In this document: one piece after another, positions 54,260 to 62,464 of the stretch
How positions within the stretch are numbered: the stretch's first letter is position 1
Layout of the letters: every line of letters starts with the position of its first letter
Source: Mucilaginibacter aquatilis
GTDB lineage: Bacteria > Bacteroidota > Bacteroidia > Sphingobacteriales > Sphingobacteriaceae
Direction of reading: 5' to 3'
NCBI RefSeq assembly: GCF_009755275.1
Contig: NZ_WQLA01000008.1
Span: forward strand, 186,001 to 250,000
Length of the DNA: 64,000 bases
Notes under the pieces: generated by a model
The model's database searches: none
What the model saw: only the letters and a program-made list of their open reading frames with translations
What the model was told of the DNA's origin: nothing
Position numbers and translations under genes: made by a program

Positions 54260-55315
54260 CTACTTTACAAGTACAGGTTGCGGCTGTATTTGCGCCAATT
54301 TGTATGGCTGGTAGTACTCTTTCAAAAACTTCTTTTTGGAATCGGTATACTCCGTAACACCACCAATAAGATGCAAGAATTTGATATAGCACCAGGCTAA
54401 ATCAAGCTGGTGCGGCAAAAACCCTGAACGTGCACTTTTAGGATATAAGTGATGATTGTTATGCCACTCACCCGCTACAATGCCCGGCCACACCTGGTTA
54501 ACCGACATATCGGCCTGGTTGTAATCTGTACCTTCTCTTCGTTTGTCTTCTCCTTTGCCGTGCCCTTCATAGTTGAAAGTACGTACACCAACAGCCCAAA
54601 ATCCGGCGGCACCAAATAGCGTACAAGCTAGTGCATGGCCGCCAATTAAATAAAACGTCAGATACCAAAACCCCCAGTTAAGTAGTATACCGGCAATGGT
54701 GCGCAACGGGCAAGCCAACGTTCCCCATTTTTGGTAGCGCAAATAACTATTAGATACCTGGCCAGTATGCTGCATTAGTTTTACACAACGTTTGTAGGTT
54801 TGCTCATCCATATCACGGGCAATGGCCTGATGGTTAACATCCGCTAAAAAGCAATATAAAAAGCCACCTTGGGCATTATAGGGGTCGCCCGGCTGATCTG
54901 ACTTGGCATGGTGCACGTGATGTGATATAACGTATATCTCTTCGGGAATAATCTTAAGTGTAATGTTCTGCGTAATAAAACGCCAAACAGGGTTACGAAA
55001 CTTGTACGCCCGGTGAGTACAGTAACGGTGATACCAAACTGTACCATGCGAACCCATCACTATCATGCTGTAAGCAAAAGCAATAAATAACAGTCCAAAC
55101 GTAAAATACTTGAAGATGAAAAAGCATAACGGAACTGCCAGGCACACAATCATCATCCAGCTTGTGAATGATAGCCAGTTCTTTTTATTAGAAAAAACGT
55201 TTAGCCTGAAAAAAAATTCTTTGAAAATTTGGGAAGCCTTAGGCTTTGATAAATCACCATTCTCATTCACCCAGCCATAGGAAGGCTGCTCCAACACGCG
55301 GTCAATAAAAGCCAT
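54260..55315 (-). CDS. Membrane fatty acid desaturase (acyl-CoA delta-9 type)
   Basis: A 351-residue integral membrane protein with four or more hydrophobic segments. The three histidine boxes for the di-iron centre are present: HRYCTHRAYKF (HxxxxH), HHVHHAKSDQPGDP (HxxHH) and EWHNNHHLYP (HxxHH). GSHGTVWYHRYCTHR and the box spacing match acyl-CoA/acyl-lipid delta-9 desaturases. It introduces a cis double bond into fatty acyl chains and so tunes membrane fluidity, using O2 and an electron donor not encoded here. It appears monocistronic. Confidence 0.92.
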   Translation of the reverse strand: MAFIDRVLEQPSYGWVNENGDLSKPKASQIFKEFFFRLNVFSNKKNWLSFTSWMMIVCLAVPLCFFIFKYFTFGLLFIAFAYSMIVMGSHGTVWYHRYCTHRAYKFRNPVWRFITQNITLKIIPEEIYVISHHVHHAKSDQPGDPYNAQGGFLYCFLADVNHQAIARDMDEQTYKRCVKLMQHTGQVSNSYLRYQKWGTLACPLRTIAGILLNWGFWYLTFYLIGGHALACTLFGAAGFWAVGVRTFNYEGHGKGEDKRREGTDYNQADMSVNQVWPGIVAGEWHNNHHLYPKSARSGFLPHQLDLAWCYIKFLHLIGGVTEYTDSKKKFLKEYYQPYKLAQIQPQPVLVK

Positions 55316-55421
55316 CAGTTGTTTAGTTTAAATTAATTGTTTTGTAAGGTAAGTATTAAATGTTAGATTATTGTAATTTTTAACACAACCTTAACAGTGA
55401 TTTGGTTGTTACAAAATAACT

Positions 55422-55640
55422 ATGGAAGACTTTGGAATAACACTATCAATAAACAGCCGCTTGATTGAAGCCACCGTGCACCCGCATATTGAAGGCGAAA
55501 CCACCTACTATGATGTCACTACCGATGATTTTTCAATAAGCATATATAAGGAGACAATGTATACTTGGGCTGCAATGGATGATGCAGGCTTTAGCGCTGA
55601 GGAAATACAAACCATTGGCGAACAGTTGAACGACTATTAA
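55422..55640 (+). CDS. Small hypothetical protein
   Basis: A 72-residue acidic protein (MEDFGITLSINSRLIEATVHP...). It has no signal peptide or membrane segment. The pattern, beta-strand-like first half with YYDVTTDDFSISIYKE followed by an acidic helix ending EEIQTIGEQLNDY, suggests a folded domain, and it reads like real coding sequence in a Bacteroidetes context. It lies 106 bases from the divergent desaturase start and has no partner on its strand. I do not recognise a family. Confidence 0.6.
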   Translation: MEDFGITLSINSRLIEATVHPHIEGETTYYDVTTDDFSISIYKETMYTWAAMDDAGFSAEEIQTIGEQLNDY

Positions 55641-55690
55641 AGGCGTAATTAATAGTAATGCAAAAGCGTAGTTAGGTAGCGTAATTTGAG

Positions 55691-56419
55691 TTACTCAAAA
55701 TGTAAGCTAAACATTAAACTATGCAAAAATAACTTATTTAATGGCTGGCTTAAGGGAGCGTTACCAACTAAAACACTGTTAAAGGAGTTAGCTACCTTAA
55801 TTTCAGGAGACATTTTGAAGTACTCGAAATAAATATCGCATCCCAAGCCAAACTCATATGATCCTATTCCTCTCCGGTTTAGGATTTTTTGTTGCAAAGG
55901 TTCGTCGTTCGGGTCAATTTTACCTTTATTCACTGCAAGCGAGTACTTTACACCGGCAACGAGATAAGCCCGGAAATTTTTTAACCTGTCTGACCGTAGC
56001 TTTAGCAACAACGGCATGTCAATAGATGTGGTTTGAATTTGACGATTAAGATCATCAGCCTTATTTTCAAATTCATAATTAAGCTCACGATCGGCAAATA
56101 CCAAAGCAGGCGTCGTTCTCAGCTCTAAATGCTCGGCTACCCTGTATCGTGTTATAAAACCCACTGTAAAACCGGGCGTTGGCTTTGAGCTTATACGTGT
56201 TAAAGGGCTGGTTAAATTGCTACCTGTTTCAGGATCTTTTATGGGTGTGCGCCATGTATCCTGCCTTACAATCTTATAATCTTGCTGTATGTATTGAAAG
56301 CTAAAGCCAAAACTTATGAGGTTTTCATCGGCACCTCCACCCCAGGCCTGCACCTGTGCGTAGCAGAGGTTGCCAAGTAGCACTAATGCCAGTAACGTTA
56401 TGGCCTTTTTTACCATCAT
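55691..56419 (-). CDS. porT: PorT-like outer membrane protein (type IX secretion/gliding component)
   Basis: A 242-residue protein with a signal peptide (end near LCYAQ) and a predicted eight-stranded beta-barrel. The pattern ENLISFGFSFQYIQQDYKIV, then FTVGFITRYRVAEHLELRTTPALVF, LPLLLKLRSDRLKNFRAYLVAGVKY and a final MFSLHF strand, is typical of PorT/SprT. The ubiE-porT adjacency is commonly seen in Bacteroidetes and supports the call. The start follows directly on the end of menG, so the two are co-transcribed. Other porins of this barrel class look similar. If correct, it implies a type IX secretion system, although other por genes are not in this window. Confidence 0.75.
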   Translation of the reverse strand: MMVKKAITLLALVLLGNLCYAQVQAWGGGADENLISFGFSFQYIQQDYKIVRQDTWRTPIKDPETGSNLTSPLTRISSKPTPGFTVGFITRYRVAEHLELRTTPALVFADRELNYEFENKADDLNRQIQTTSIDMPLLLKLRSDRLKNFRAYLVAGVKYSLAVNKGKIDPNDEPLQQKILNRRGIGSYEFGLGCDIYFEYFKMSPEIKVANSFNSVLVGNAPLSQPLNKLFLHSLMFSLHFE

Positions 56420-57151
56420 TTACTTTATACCTGTGTAAACAGAACAAATACCAAATAATAAAGGCCTGTTTTTAGTGCTTTTAAAACCAACCTTTTCCAT
56501 AAGGGCTACAAAATTTTTACCATCAGGAAATGCAGCAACAGACTCGGGCAGGTATGAATAGGCACGGGCATCTTTTGAGAAAAGCCGGCCTATACCAGGT
56601 GTTATATATTTAAAATAAAAATTGTAAAGCTGCTTAACCGGAAACACCTTCGGCTTTGAAAACTCAAGCACTACAGCTTTGCCGCCTGGTTTTAATACGC
56701 GCCTCATATCGGCCAGGCCGGCCTCAAGGTTTTCAAAGTTGCGTACACCATAAGCAACTGTAAGTGCATCAAACTCATCACTTTCAAATGGTAGCTTTTC
56801 AGAGTCACCTAAACGCACTTCAAAACGATCGCTTAGTCCGCGTTTGGCTATCTTCTGTTTAGCAATGTCAAGCATTCCTGCTGAAATATCAACACCTATA
56901 ATTTTTTTAGGCTTTAATATGGATAATGCTTCAAAGGCAAAGTCACCTGTGCCTGTAGCAACGTCAAGTATGCGTTTTGGCTGTGCAGCCTTAAGCTCAT
57001 TAATTGCAATTTTACGCCAAACAATGTCAATACCCAACGACATAAAGTGGTTTAAAAAATCATAGGTTTTTGATATGTTATTGAACATATCGGCAACCTG
57101 CTCTTTTTTAGTTGACTGTTGGTTTTGATACGGCGTTACAATTTTACTCAT
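56420..57151 (-). CDS. menG: Demethylmenaquinone methyltransferase (UbiE/MenG)
   Basis: A 243-residue SAM-dependent methyltransferase. Family signatures are VADMFNNISKTYDFLNHFMSLGIDIVWRK at the N-terminus, the SAM-binding ILDVATGTGDFAFEALSI, GVDISAGMLDIAKQK, FDALTVAYGVRNFENLEAGL and MRRVLKPGGKAVVLEFSKP. It methylates demethylmenaquinone to menaquinone in the cytoplasm. As menaquinone is the usual Bacteroidetes quinone, MenG is the preferred name over UbiE. A TATCTTTA box lies just upstream of the ATG. It precedes porT with no gap. Confidence 0.95.
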   Translation of the reverse strand: MSKIVTPYQNQQSTKKEQVADMFNNISKTYDFLNHFMSLGIDIVWRKIAINELKAAQPKRILDVATGTGDFAFEALSILKPKKIIGVDISAGMLDIAKQKIAKRGLSDRFEVRLGDSEKLPFESDEFDALTVAYGVRNFENLEAGLADMRRVLKPGGKAVVLEFSKPKVFPVKQLYNFYFKYITPGIGRLFSKDARAYSYLPESVAAFPDGKNFVALMEKVGFKSTKNRPLLFGICSVYTGIK

Positions 57152-57256
57152 GAGGCCGTAAAGATAACGATTTTGTTATTAAGGAAACTGTACAGAATAG
57201 ATTAGCGAAGCCTGATAATAGTTGTTTATCTGTAATTTTTAATCGTGAACTTGCTA

Positions 57257-57682
57257 TTAGTAGTTATCAGACATGCGGTTGGTGTCGGCAAAAGTTTTCA
57301 TCATGTTAATGATGGCATTTGACTTTTCGTTGCTTAAAAATCCGGGTTGCCGCGGATCGATGTAAGCATCAAATTCCGCCAGTTCATCGGCATTAGCTGC
57401 TTTAAAACCCATACGCCACTCCGGAAAATGTCGTTGCTCCAATTCTCCTTCCGTCATTTTTATAATATTTTTATGACGGAAGTCGTGCTCAATTGATTTG
57501 TATGTTTCGGCAAGTTGGGACGGTTCACCCTCCAACATTTGTATAAACACCCCTTCACCGTAAAGCAGCATTCCGGTAAGGTTATTTTTTTTGTTGTTTT
57601 TGCGGCTTGCTTCCAGTATATCCAAAAGCTCATCCTGATTCATCAGATGATCGGCGGTACTAATGTAAACTAAGTATTTCAT
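57257..57682 (-). CDS. BLUF-domain blue-light photoreceptor
   Basis: The start at 57682 (MKYLVYISTA) is the canonical BLUF N-terminus; the upstream start adds nine residues. The 141-residue protein has all key BLUF residues: Tyr6, Asn34 (KNNLTGMLLY), Gln48 (FIQMLEG), and Trp89/Met91 in RHFPEWRMGF, equivalent to AppA Tyr21, Asn45, Gln63, Trp104 and Met106. It binds FAD and should undergo a blue-light red shift. No effector domain is fused, so it signals by protein contact. A minus-strand TATATTTG promoter box lies upstream at 57699-57706. Confidence 0.94.
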   Translation of the reverse strand: MKYLVYISTADHLMNQDELLDILEASRKNNKKNNLTGMLLYGEGVFIQMLEGEPSQLAETYKSIEHDFRHKNIIKMTEGELEQRHFPEWRMGFKAANADELAEFDAYIDPRQPGFLSNEKSNAIINMMKTFADTNRMSDNY

Positions 57683-57698
57683 GCAGGTAGAATGGCTA

Positions 57699-57706
57699 CA
57701 AATATA
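57699..57706 (-). promoter_or_regulatory. -7 promoter element of the BLUF gene
   Basis: TATATTTG on the minus strand is an exact TAnnTTTG match, 16 bases before the BLUF start. No TTG at -33 was found. Confidence 0.35.
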
Positions 57707-57788
57707 CAAGCCAGTGCATGGCCTTTTGTTCTTATGCTAATGGCTGTGCATGTAATATTTATCTTACATACACCTTTTTGCTATTAAC

Positions 57789-58160
57789 TTATGCCGCCAA
57801 AGGAAGTTTATTATGGATAAGGTTTAAAAACTGATCCATGTCAAAAGGTCTAGGTATAACTCCATCGGGTGGTCCTTGCTGGTTATACGATTCCATAATA
57901 TCCATTAAACCCGAACACATAATAACCTGTATATGTTGCAAATTCGTATTCAATTTTATATCACGGCAAACTTCACGACCATCACCATCCGGAAGCCTTG
58001 CATCAAGTATAATTAAATGAGGCTCGAATTCTTCTATTGCATCGTATATACCTTCAACACGTTCATGGCGTTTAATTACATACCCTCTTTTTTCAAGAAT
58101 TAATGATGTTATGCTTAGGGTAAGCTTGTCATCGTCTATCAATAGAATTCTGTTTTTCAT
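57789..58160 (-). CDS. Single-domain response regulator (CheY-like) with Lys-to-Arg change
   Basis: A 123-residue receiver domain with no output domain. RILLIDDDK holds the acidic metal site (D9-D11), Asp53 in IILDARLPDGDG is the phosphoacceptor and Ser83 (VIMCSG) replaces Thr/Ser of the switch. The conserved lysine near the C-terminus (CheY Lys109) is replaced by Arg104 in VIPRPFDMD. It may still be phosphorylated but could signal differently. No histidine kinase is adjacent. It is co-directional with the BLUF gene 79 bases downstream, so the two may be linked. Confidence 0.93.
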   Translation of the reverse strand: MKNRILLIDDDKLTLSITSLILEKRGYVIKRHERVEGIYDAIEEFEPHLIILDARLPDGDGREVCRDIKLNTNLQHIQVIMCSGLMDIMESYNQQGPPDGVIPRPFDMDQFLNLIHNKLPLAA

Positions 58161-58306
58161 GCTCTAATACCGATATACACACTTGAAACCCACTTTATTA
58201 ATTATAGTTTTTAAGGATAGTGTATTTTGCACACCTAATAGTGATAATTTCAATCTACGTTTTGAAATCCTGCAGTTCATGAATAAAGTTTTACTTTTAT
58301 TCTTTT

Positions 58307-58885
58307 ATGAACGCGCATTTTGAACTGATTACTGAGAATGTAAGCAAGCATGTGATGCTTACGCCAGCCGAAAAGGATTTGTTTACCGGCATGCTTCAAC
58401 CTAAGCAAATTAAACGCAAACACCATTGGGTTGCCAACGGCGATGTTTGCCGCCACTCGGCGTTTGTTATTTCAGGATGCTTAAGGGGCTATACCGTTGA
58501 CCAAAACGGCTATGAACATGTGCTTAGCTTTGCCCCGCGCGATTGGTGGATGGCCGACATGTACAGCTTACTTACCCATCAGCCGGGGAGCCTTAATATT
58601 GAAGCATTGGAAGACACCGAAATGCTGTTGCTTCCAAAAAGCAGTCAGGAAGATTTATATAAACAAGTGCCTAAGTTTGAACGTGTATTTCGTTTACTGG
58701 CCGAAAAATCATTAGTAGCTTACCAGCAACGCCTTATTGATAACCTGAGTTTGCCGGCTGCCGAACGGTACGACCGCTTTTGCAAGCGCTATCCTACGTT
58801 AATTCATCAGCTACCTCAAAAGCAAATAGCCTCGTACATTGGTGTAACACCTGAATTTTTCAGCAAGATGCGGAAGGCGATGTGA
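58307..58885 (+). CDS. Crp/Fnr-family transcriptional regulator
   Basis: A 192-residue protein with an N-terminal cyclic-nucleotide-binding-like fold (residues about 20-120: KHHWVANGDVCRHSAFVISGCLRGYTVDQNGYEHVLSFA) and a C-terminal helix-turn-helix, PQKQIASYIGVTPEFFSKMRK. The cNMP pocket motif RxA is not visible, so the ligand may not be cAMP. This type is abundant in Bacteroidetes. The C-terminus is short, ending within a few residues after the recognition helix. It is divergent from the response regulator. Target genes are unknown. Confidence 0.9.
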   Translation: MNAHFELITENVSKHVMLTPAEKDLFTGMLQPKQIKRKHHWVANGDVCRHSAFVISGCLRGYTVDQNGYEHVLSFAPRDWWMADMYSLLTHQPGSLNIEALEDTEMLLLPKSSQEDLYKQVPKFERVFRLLAEKSLVAYQQRLIDNLSLPAAERYDRFCKRYPTLIHQLPQKQIASYIGVTPEFFSKMRKAM

Positions 58886-58968
58886 TGGTTGGCTCATTAG
58901 CTGGTTTATGCTATAAATTTATGCGATTGCAAGCTGCTCAAACTAAACATAATATGGTTTGTTTTTAT

Positions 58969-59011
58969 ACCTATGTAATCATTCAACAACTTAATTACTA
59001 AACCCATAGGT
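58969..59011. repeat. Long-loop inverted repeat upstream of arginine decarboxylase
   Basis: ACCTATG (58969-58975) and CATAGGT (59005-59011) are inverted arms separated by 29 bases in the otherwise AT-rich 258-base gap between the Crp and arginine decarboxylase genes. It may be a weak operator or chance. No riboswitch fold was recognised here. Confidence 0.25.
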
Positions 59012-59143
59012 CAACAAGCTTATAACCAACAAACTATAGTTGATTAACAAATTACAATTGAGCGATAAAATTGTATGAGTTTTTAAGCACTATTTAGCTA
59101 AAAAAAATTCATTTTTGCCAAAATTTAAACTACGTAATAAAGA

Positions 59144-60538
59144 ATGCAAAGTTACCAGGAGTTTCTGGACCTGAGCGTGGGTTTTCCGCAGGAAGGTTTC
59201 GAGATCATAGATGATGAGTTATACTTTCATGACCTCAACCTGATGGAAATGATTGAAACGTACGGTACACCGTTGAGGTTTACATATGTGCCAATCATAT
59301 CTAAAAAAATTCAGCAGGCTAAACTCATGTTTCAGCAGGCTATTATCAAAAACAACTATCGCGGCAGCTATAAATATTGCTATTGTACCAAAAGCTCGCA
59401 TTTTAAGCACGTAGTTGAAGAGGCATTACGCAACGACATTCACCTTGAAACATCATCGGCCTTTGATATGCCAATGATTGATGCGTTGGAGAAAAAAGGT
59501 GTAGTAAGCAAAGAAATTACGGTTATATGCAATGGGTTTAAAACCTATCAGTACAAGCAATATATTGTTGATATGCTGCACGACGGTTTTAAAAACATTA
59601 TACCTGTTTTAGATAATAAGGAGGAGTTTAATATTTATGATGACGAGATTGAGCTTGATGAGCCTTGCAATCTTGGCATACGTATAGCTTCGGAAGAACA
59701 ACCTGACTCTCAGTTTTACACCTCGCGTTTGGGCATCCGGATGGAGGACGTAATTGATCTGTATTACAATAAGATTGAGAAAAACCCTAACTTCCACGTT
59801 AAACTACTGCACTTTTTCATTAATTCGGGCATTTCTGATACACCGTATTACTGGAATGAGTTGGAAAAATACGTTACGCTTTACTGTAAGTTTAAAAAGA
59901 TAAACCCACACCTGGATACACTGGATATTGGTGGTGGTATGCCTTTTAAAGATTCATTGGTTTTTGACTTTGATTACGAGTACATGATCAATGAAATTGT
60001 AAGCCGTATTAAAGAGATTTGTGCTGAGCACGAAGTTGAAGAACCGGATATCATTACCGAATTTGGTAAATATACTTGTGCCGAGGCTTCGGGCATTTTA
60101 TACAAAGTATTAGGCCGTAAACAACAAAATGACCGTGAAAAATGGTTAATGCTGGATGGCTCATTCATTACTAACCTGCCTGATGTTTGGGCGTTAAACC
60201 AAAAGTACATTTTGCTGCCTATAAACAACTGGGATGCTGAGTACGAGCGCGTAAACCTTGGCGGTATAACCTGCGATGGGCAGGATTATTACAACCAGGA
60301 AGCACACATGAACAGTGTTTATATGCCTAAAACACGTAAAGTGCAATATTTAGGCTTCTTTAATACAGGGGCTTATCAAGAGGTTTTGAGCGGGTACGGT
60401 GGTATACATCACTGCTTACTACCATCGCCTAAGCACGTTTTAATACGCCGTAACCGCGATGAAACATTTAACTTTGAAGTGTTTGGCGAAGAGCAAAATA
60501 GTAAGCAGGTGTTGAAAATATTAGGCTACACAGCTTAA
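59144..60538 (+). CDS. speA: Arginine decarboxylase (PLP, fold type III)
   Basis: A 464-residue alanine-racemase-fold decarboxylase. The PLP lysine is in SYKYCYCTKSSHFKHVVEEA, followed by NDIHLETSSAFDMPMIDAL, the phosphate-binding DTLDIGGGMPF, ITEFGKYTCAEASG and the active-site Cys/Asp region GGITCDGQDYYNQ. It matches the compact Bacteroidetes biosynthetic arginine decarboxylase type and would make agmatine for polyamines. It is shorter than E. coli SpeA (about 630 residues). Ornithine, lysine and carboxynorspermidine decarboxylases are related alternatives. A hairpin at 60570-60593 ends the transcript. Confidence 0.85.
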   Translation: MQSYQEFLDLSVGFPQEGFEIIDDELYFHDLNLMEMIETYGTPLRFTYVPIISKKIQQAKLMFQQAIIKNNYRGSYKYCYCTKSSHFKHVVEEALRNDIHLETSSAFDMPMIDALEKKGVVSKEITVICNGFKTYQYKQYIVDMLHDGFKNIIPVLDNKEEFNIYDDEIELDEPCNLGIRIASEEQPDSQFYTSRLGIRMEDVIDLYYNKIEKNPNFHVKLLHFFINSGISDTPYYWNELEKYVTLYCKFKKINPHLDTLDIGGGMPFKDSLVFDFDYEYMINEIVSRIKEICAEHEVEEPDIITEFGKYTCAEASGILYKVLGRKQQNDREKWLMLDGSFITNLPDVWALNQKYILLPINNWDAEYERVNLGGITCDGQDYYNQEAHMNSVYMPKTRKVQYLGFFNTGAYQEVLSGYGGIHHCLLPSPKHVLIRRNRDETFNFEVFGEEQNSKQVLKILGYTA

Positions 60539-60569
60539 TTTAACCAACTTACAATTTAACATATTTAGC

Positions 60570-60597
60570 AACCCTCCCCTACCAGGGAGGGTTTATT
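60570..60597 (+). terminator. GC-rich hairpin after speA, immediately upstream of the AraC gene
   Basis: AACCCTCCC and GGGAGGGTT arms with a 6-base loop, followed by a T-rich tail. It ends six bases before the AraC ATG at 60599, so it can serve as terminator of speA and also fold in any read-through mRNA at the AraC ribosome-binding region. Confidence 0.7.
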
Positions 60598-60598
60598 T

Positions 60599-61453
60599 AT
60601 GCAACACATACCCGTACATAAACTTACCGTACGCAGCGGAATTGGCATTGAAATAAAACATACTGCCGATTTTGACGCGCGCATGCAGGACGTAAAAAAT
60701 CTTGGTGCACACCGCGATGATCATTACATATTTTTTATGATTGATAGTGGTTACGGGTCTATCATGATTGACTTTGAAGAGGTTGCTATTCACGAAAAAT
60801 CAATATTTTATGTGCTGCCTGCACAGGTTCATCATAAAATAGAAAACAGCGAAGCCGAAGGTTGGTTTATTGCGGTTGATACTATGCTGGTTCCAAAAGA
60901 ATATCGCATGGTGTTTGAAAACCAGCTGCTGTTGCAGCAACCATATAAACTCGATGAGGCGAGTCACCTACACTGCCTTACGCTAATTAAGCTACTGTAC
61001 AATCATTTTAATCATCATAAACAATCGCCGTTTTACCTTGAGATACTGCATTCACTGCTACATTCCTTTATAGGTATGGCCGCCTGTGGCTATGAAACAC
61101 TGCACGACTCTGGTAAGAAGAAGTTACGTCCTTCGCAAATAATGCAGGATTTCAAAAACATACTTAATGCTAACTTCAAAACAGAGAAGCGCCCAGCAGC
61201 TTACGCATCCATGCTGAACATCTCTGAGTCGTACCTTAACGAATCGTTAAAGAACACAACAGGCTTACCGGTTTCATACTGGATAACTAATGAGGTAATT
61301 TTAGAGGCCAAACGTCTTTTATATTACAGCAACCTTAATGTAAAGCAAATTGCGCATGAAGTAGGTTATGATGACCATACTTACTTTTCACGCTTATTTA
61401 AAAAATCAACCGGTAAAACACCGTTAGCCTTTAAAGCAACTTACCGCAAATAG
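60599..61453 (+). CDS. AraC-family transcriptional regulator
   Basis: A 284-residue regulator. The N-terminal part looks like a cupin-type sensing domain (ending HEKSIFYVLPAQVHHKIENSEAEGW). The C-terminal two-helix-turn-helix domain (about 190-284) contains RPAAYASMLNISESYLNESLKN and LNVKQIAHEVGYDDHTYFSRLFKKSTGKTPLAFK, the classical AraC signature. It probably activates the siderophore-interacting reductase gene that follows 80 bases downstream on the same strand; this pairing is common for AraC regulators and iron-related SIP enzymes, but is inferred here. Confidence 0.93.
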   Translation: MQHIPVHKLTVRSGIGIEIKHTADFDARMQDVKNLGAHRDDHYIFFMIDSGYGSIMIDFEEVAIHEKSIFYVLPAQVHHKIENSEAEGWFIAVDTMLVPKEYRMVFENQLLLQQPYKLDEASHLHCLTLIKLLYNHFNHHKQSPFYLEILHSLLHSFIGMAACGYETLHDSGKKKLRPSQIMQDFKNILNANFKTEKRPAAYASMLNISESYLNESLKNTTGLPVSYWITNEVILEAKRLLYYSNLNVKQIAHEVGYDDHTYFSRLFKKSTGKTPLAFKATYRK

Positions 61454-61533
61454 TCCAACACTTACCTTAATTGTTCCATTTCAGGAGTTGAGCAGTCTGG
61501 CTTACTTTGTAATATTAATCAGCAATTATTACA

Positions 61534-62247
61534 ATGCAAAGCCATACCCTGCACCGATTAAAGAAAAAAGCTTTAGGCTTAATAGAAAGCCGAATGCTTA
61601 AGTACGGCCAAGTACTTGAAGTGCGCAAGTGGGAGCCATCAACCATTATTGAAATTGACCTCCACCTGCCACAAACCACTATGGATGCCTGGCTCGAAGT
61701 ACCGTATATAAAATGCAAAGTAGCCGACCTTACCTATCGTGACTATACCCCATCGGGCTGGGATGCCGAAACCCAAACCTGTACGCTGTTTGTTGATGCC
61801 AACCATAATGGTGCAGGCAGCCAGTGGGCACAAAAACTGCGAAAGGGTGATACTGTAAGCTATGTTGGTACTAACTCAACCCGGCAAACGCCTAATGTTA
61901 CATCATCGGTTATATGCCTGGGTGATGAAAGCAGCATTGGGCATTTGCTGGCCATGCAGCAGCTTACGCTGCCGTCAACGCGGTTTTCAGGTGCAGTGGT
62001 TATTGGCAATCAGGAGCATCGTAATCAGTTTAAAGAATATCTGCGTTCGCCACTGCAACCAATTGCCCGCAATGATGTGTATGGCCATCATAGTTTAACC
62101 GAGTGGCTGCTACAGCAATCATACAACCTTCAAAATACTTTTTTTTATATTGTGGGCAACAATACGATGGTAGTTGAGCTACGCAAATTATTACGTAAAC
62201 AAGGATACAATTCAAACCAGATCAAATGCCAGGGCTTTTGGTCATAA
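61534..62247 (+). CDS. Siderophore-interacting protein (flavin ferric-siderophore reductase)
   Basis: A 237-residue SIP/ViuB-family protein. The N-terminal FAD-binding domain contains LTYRDYTPSGWDAETQTCTL (RxYTPxxxD-like) and the conserved HNGAGSQWAQKLRKGDTVSYVG (HxxxGPxxxWA-type). The C-terminal SIP domain contains SSVICLGDESSIGHLLAM and FFYIVGNNTMVVELRKLL. It would reduce ferric siderophores in the cytoplasm using NAD(P)H. It lies downstream of an AraC gene. No siderophore biosynthesis or receptor gene is in the window. Its final W-S ending is slightly shorter than usual. Confidence 0.85.
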   Translation: MQSHTLHRLKKKALGLIESRMLKYGQVLEVRKWEPSTIIEIDLHLPQTTMDAWLEVPYIKCKVADLTYRDYTPSGWDAETQTCTLFVDANHNGAGSQWAQKLRKGDTVSYVGTNSTRQTPNVTSSVICLGDESSIGHLLAMQQLTLPSTRFSGAVVIGNQEHRNQFKEYLRSPLQPIARNDVYGHHSLTEWLLQQSYNLQNTFFYIVGNNTMVVELRKLLRKQGYNSNQIKCQGFWS

Positions 62248-62260
62248 AACCATTATTATT

Positions 62261-62374
62261 ATGTGCAGCACCATTGCTTTATTATTAAGTACTATTTTAC
62301 GTTTAGGCATTGCAGGCGGTGCCAGCTACTGGCTGGTAAAGCAAATGAGCCATTGCGATAAAAAAATCAGTTAA
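62261..62374 (+). CDS. Possible 37-residue membrane peptide
   Basis: ATG at 62261, 13 bases after the SIP stop, opens a 37-codon frame with one hydrophobic helix (CSTIALLLSTILRLGIAGGA) and a short polar tail ending KKIS. The longer frame from 62174 overlaps SIP and its N-terminal part looks like a shadow. Composition fits a one-helix membrane peptide, but there is no independent support such as a recognised family. Confidence 0.3.
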   Translation: MCSTIALLLSTILRLGIAGGASYWLVKQMSHCDKKIS

Positions 62375-62464
62375 GCGCAACTATCTCTTACTTGATATTT
62401 TATATGCCTTTTTAAAACAAATAAGGTACATTAGCCTTGCTTTAACGTAAATCACACTCAAGCT

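Noticed and set aside
62174..62260. Longer start for the small frame after the siderophore-interacting gene
   Set aside because: Its first 29 residues lie in another frame of the SIP gene and look like a shadow; only the part from 62261 is kept, at low confidence.
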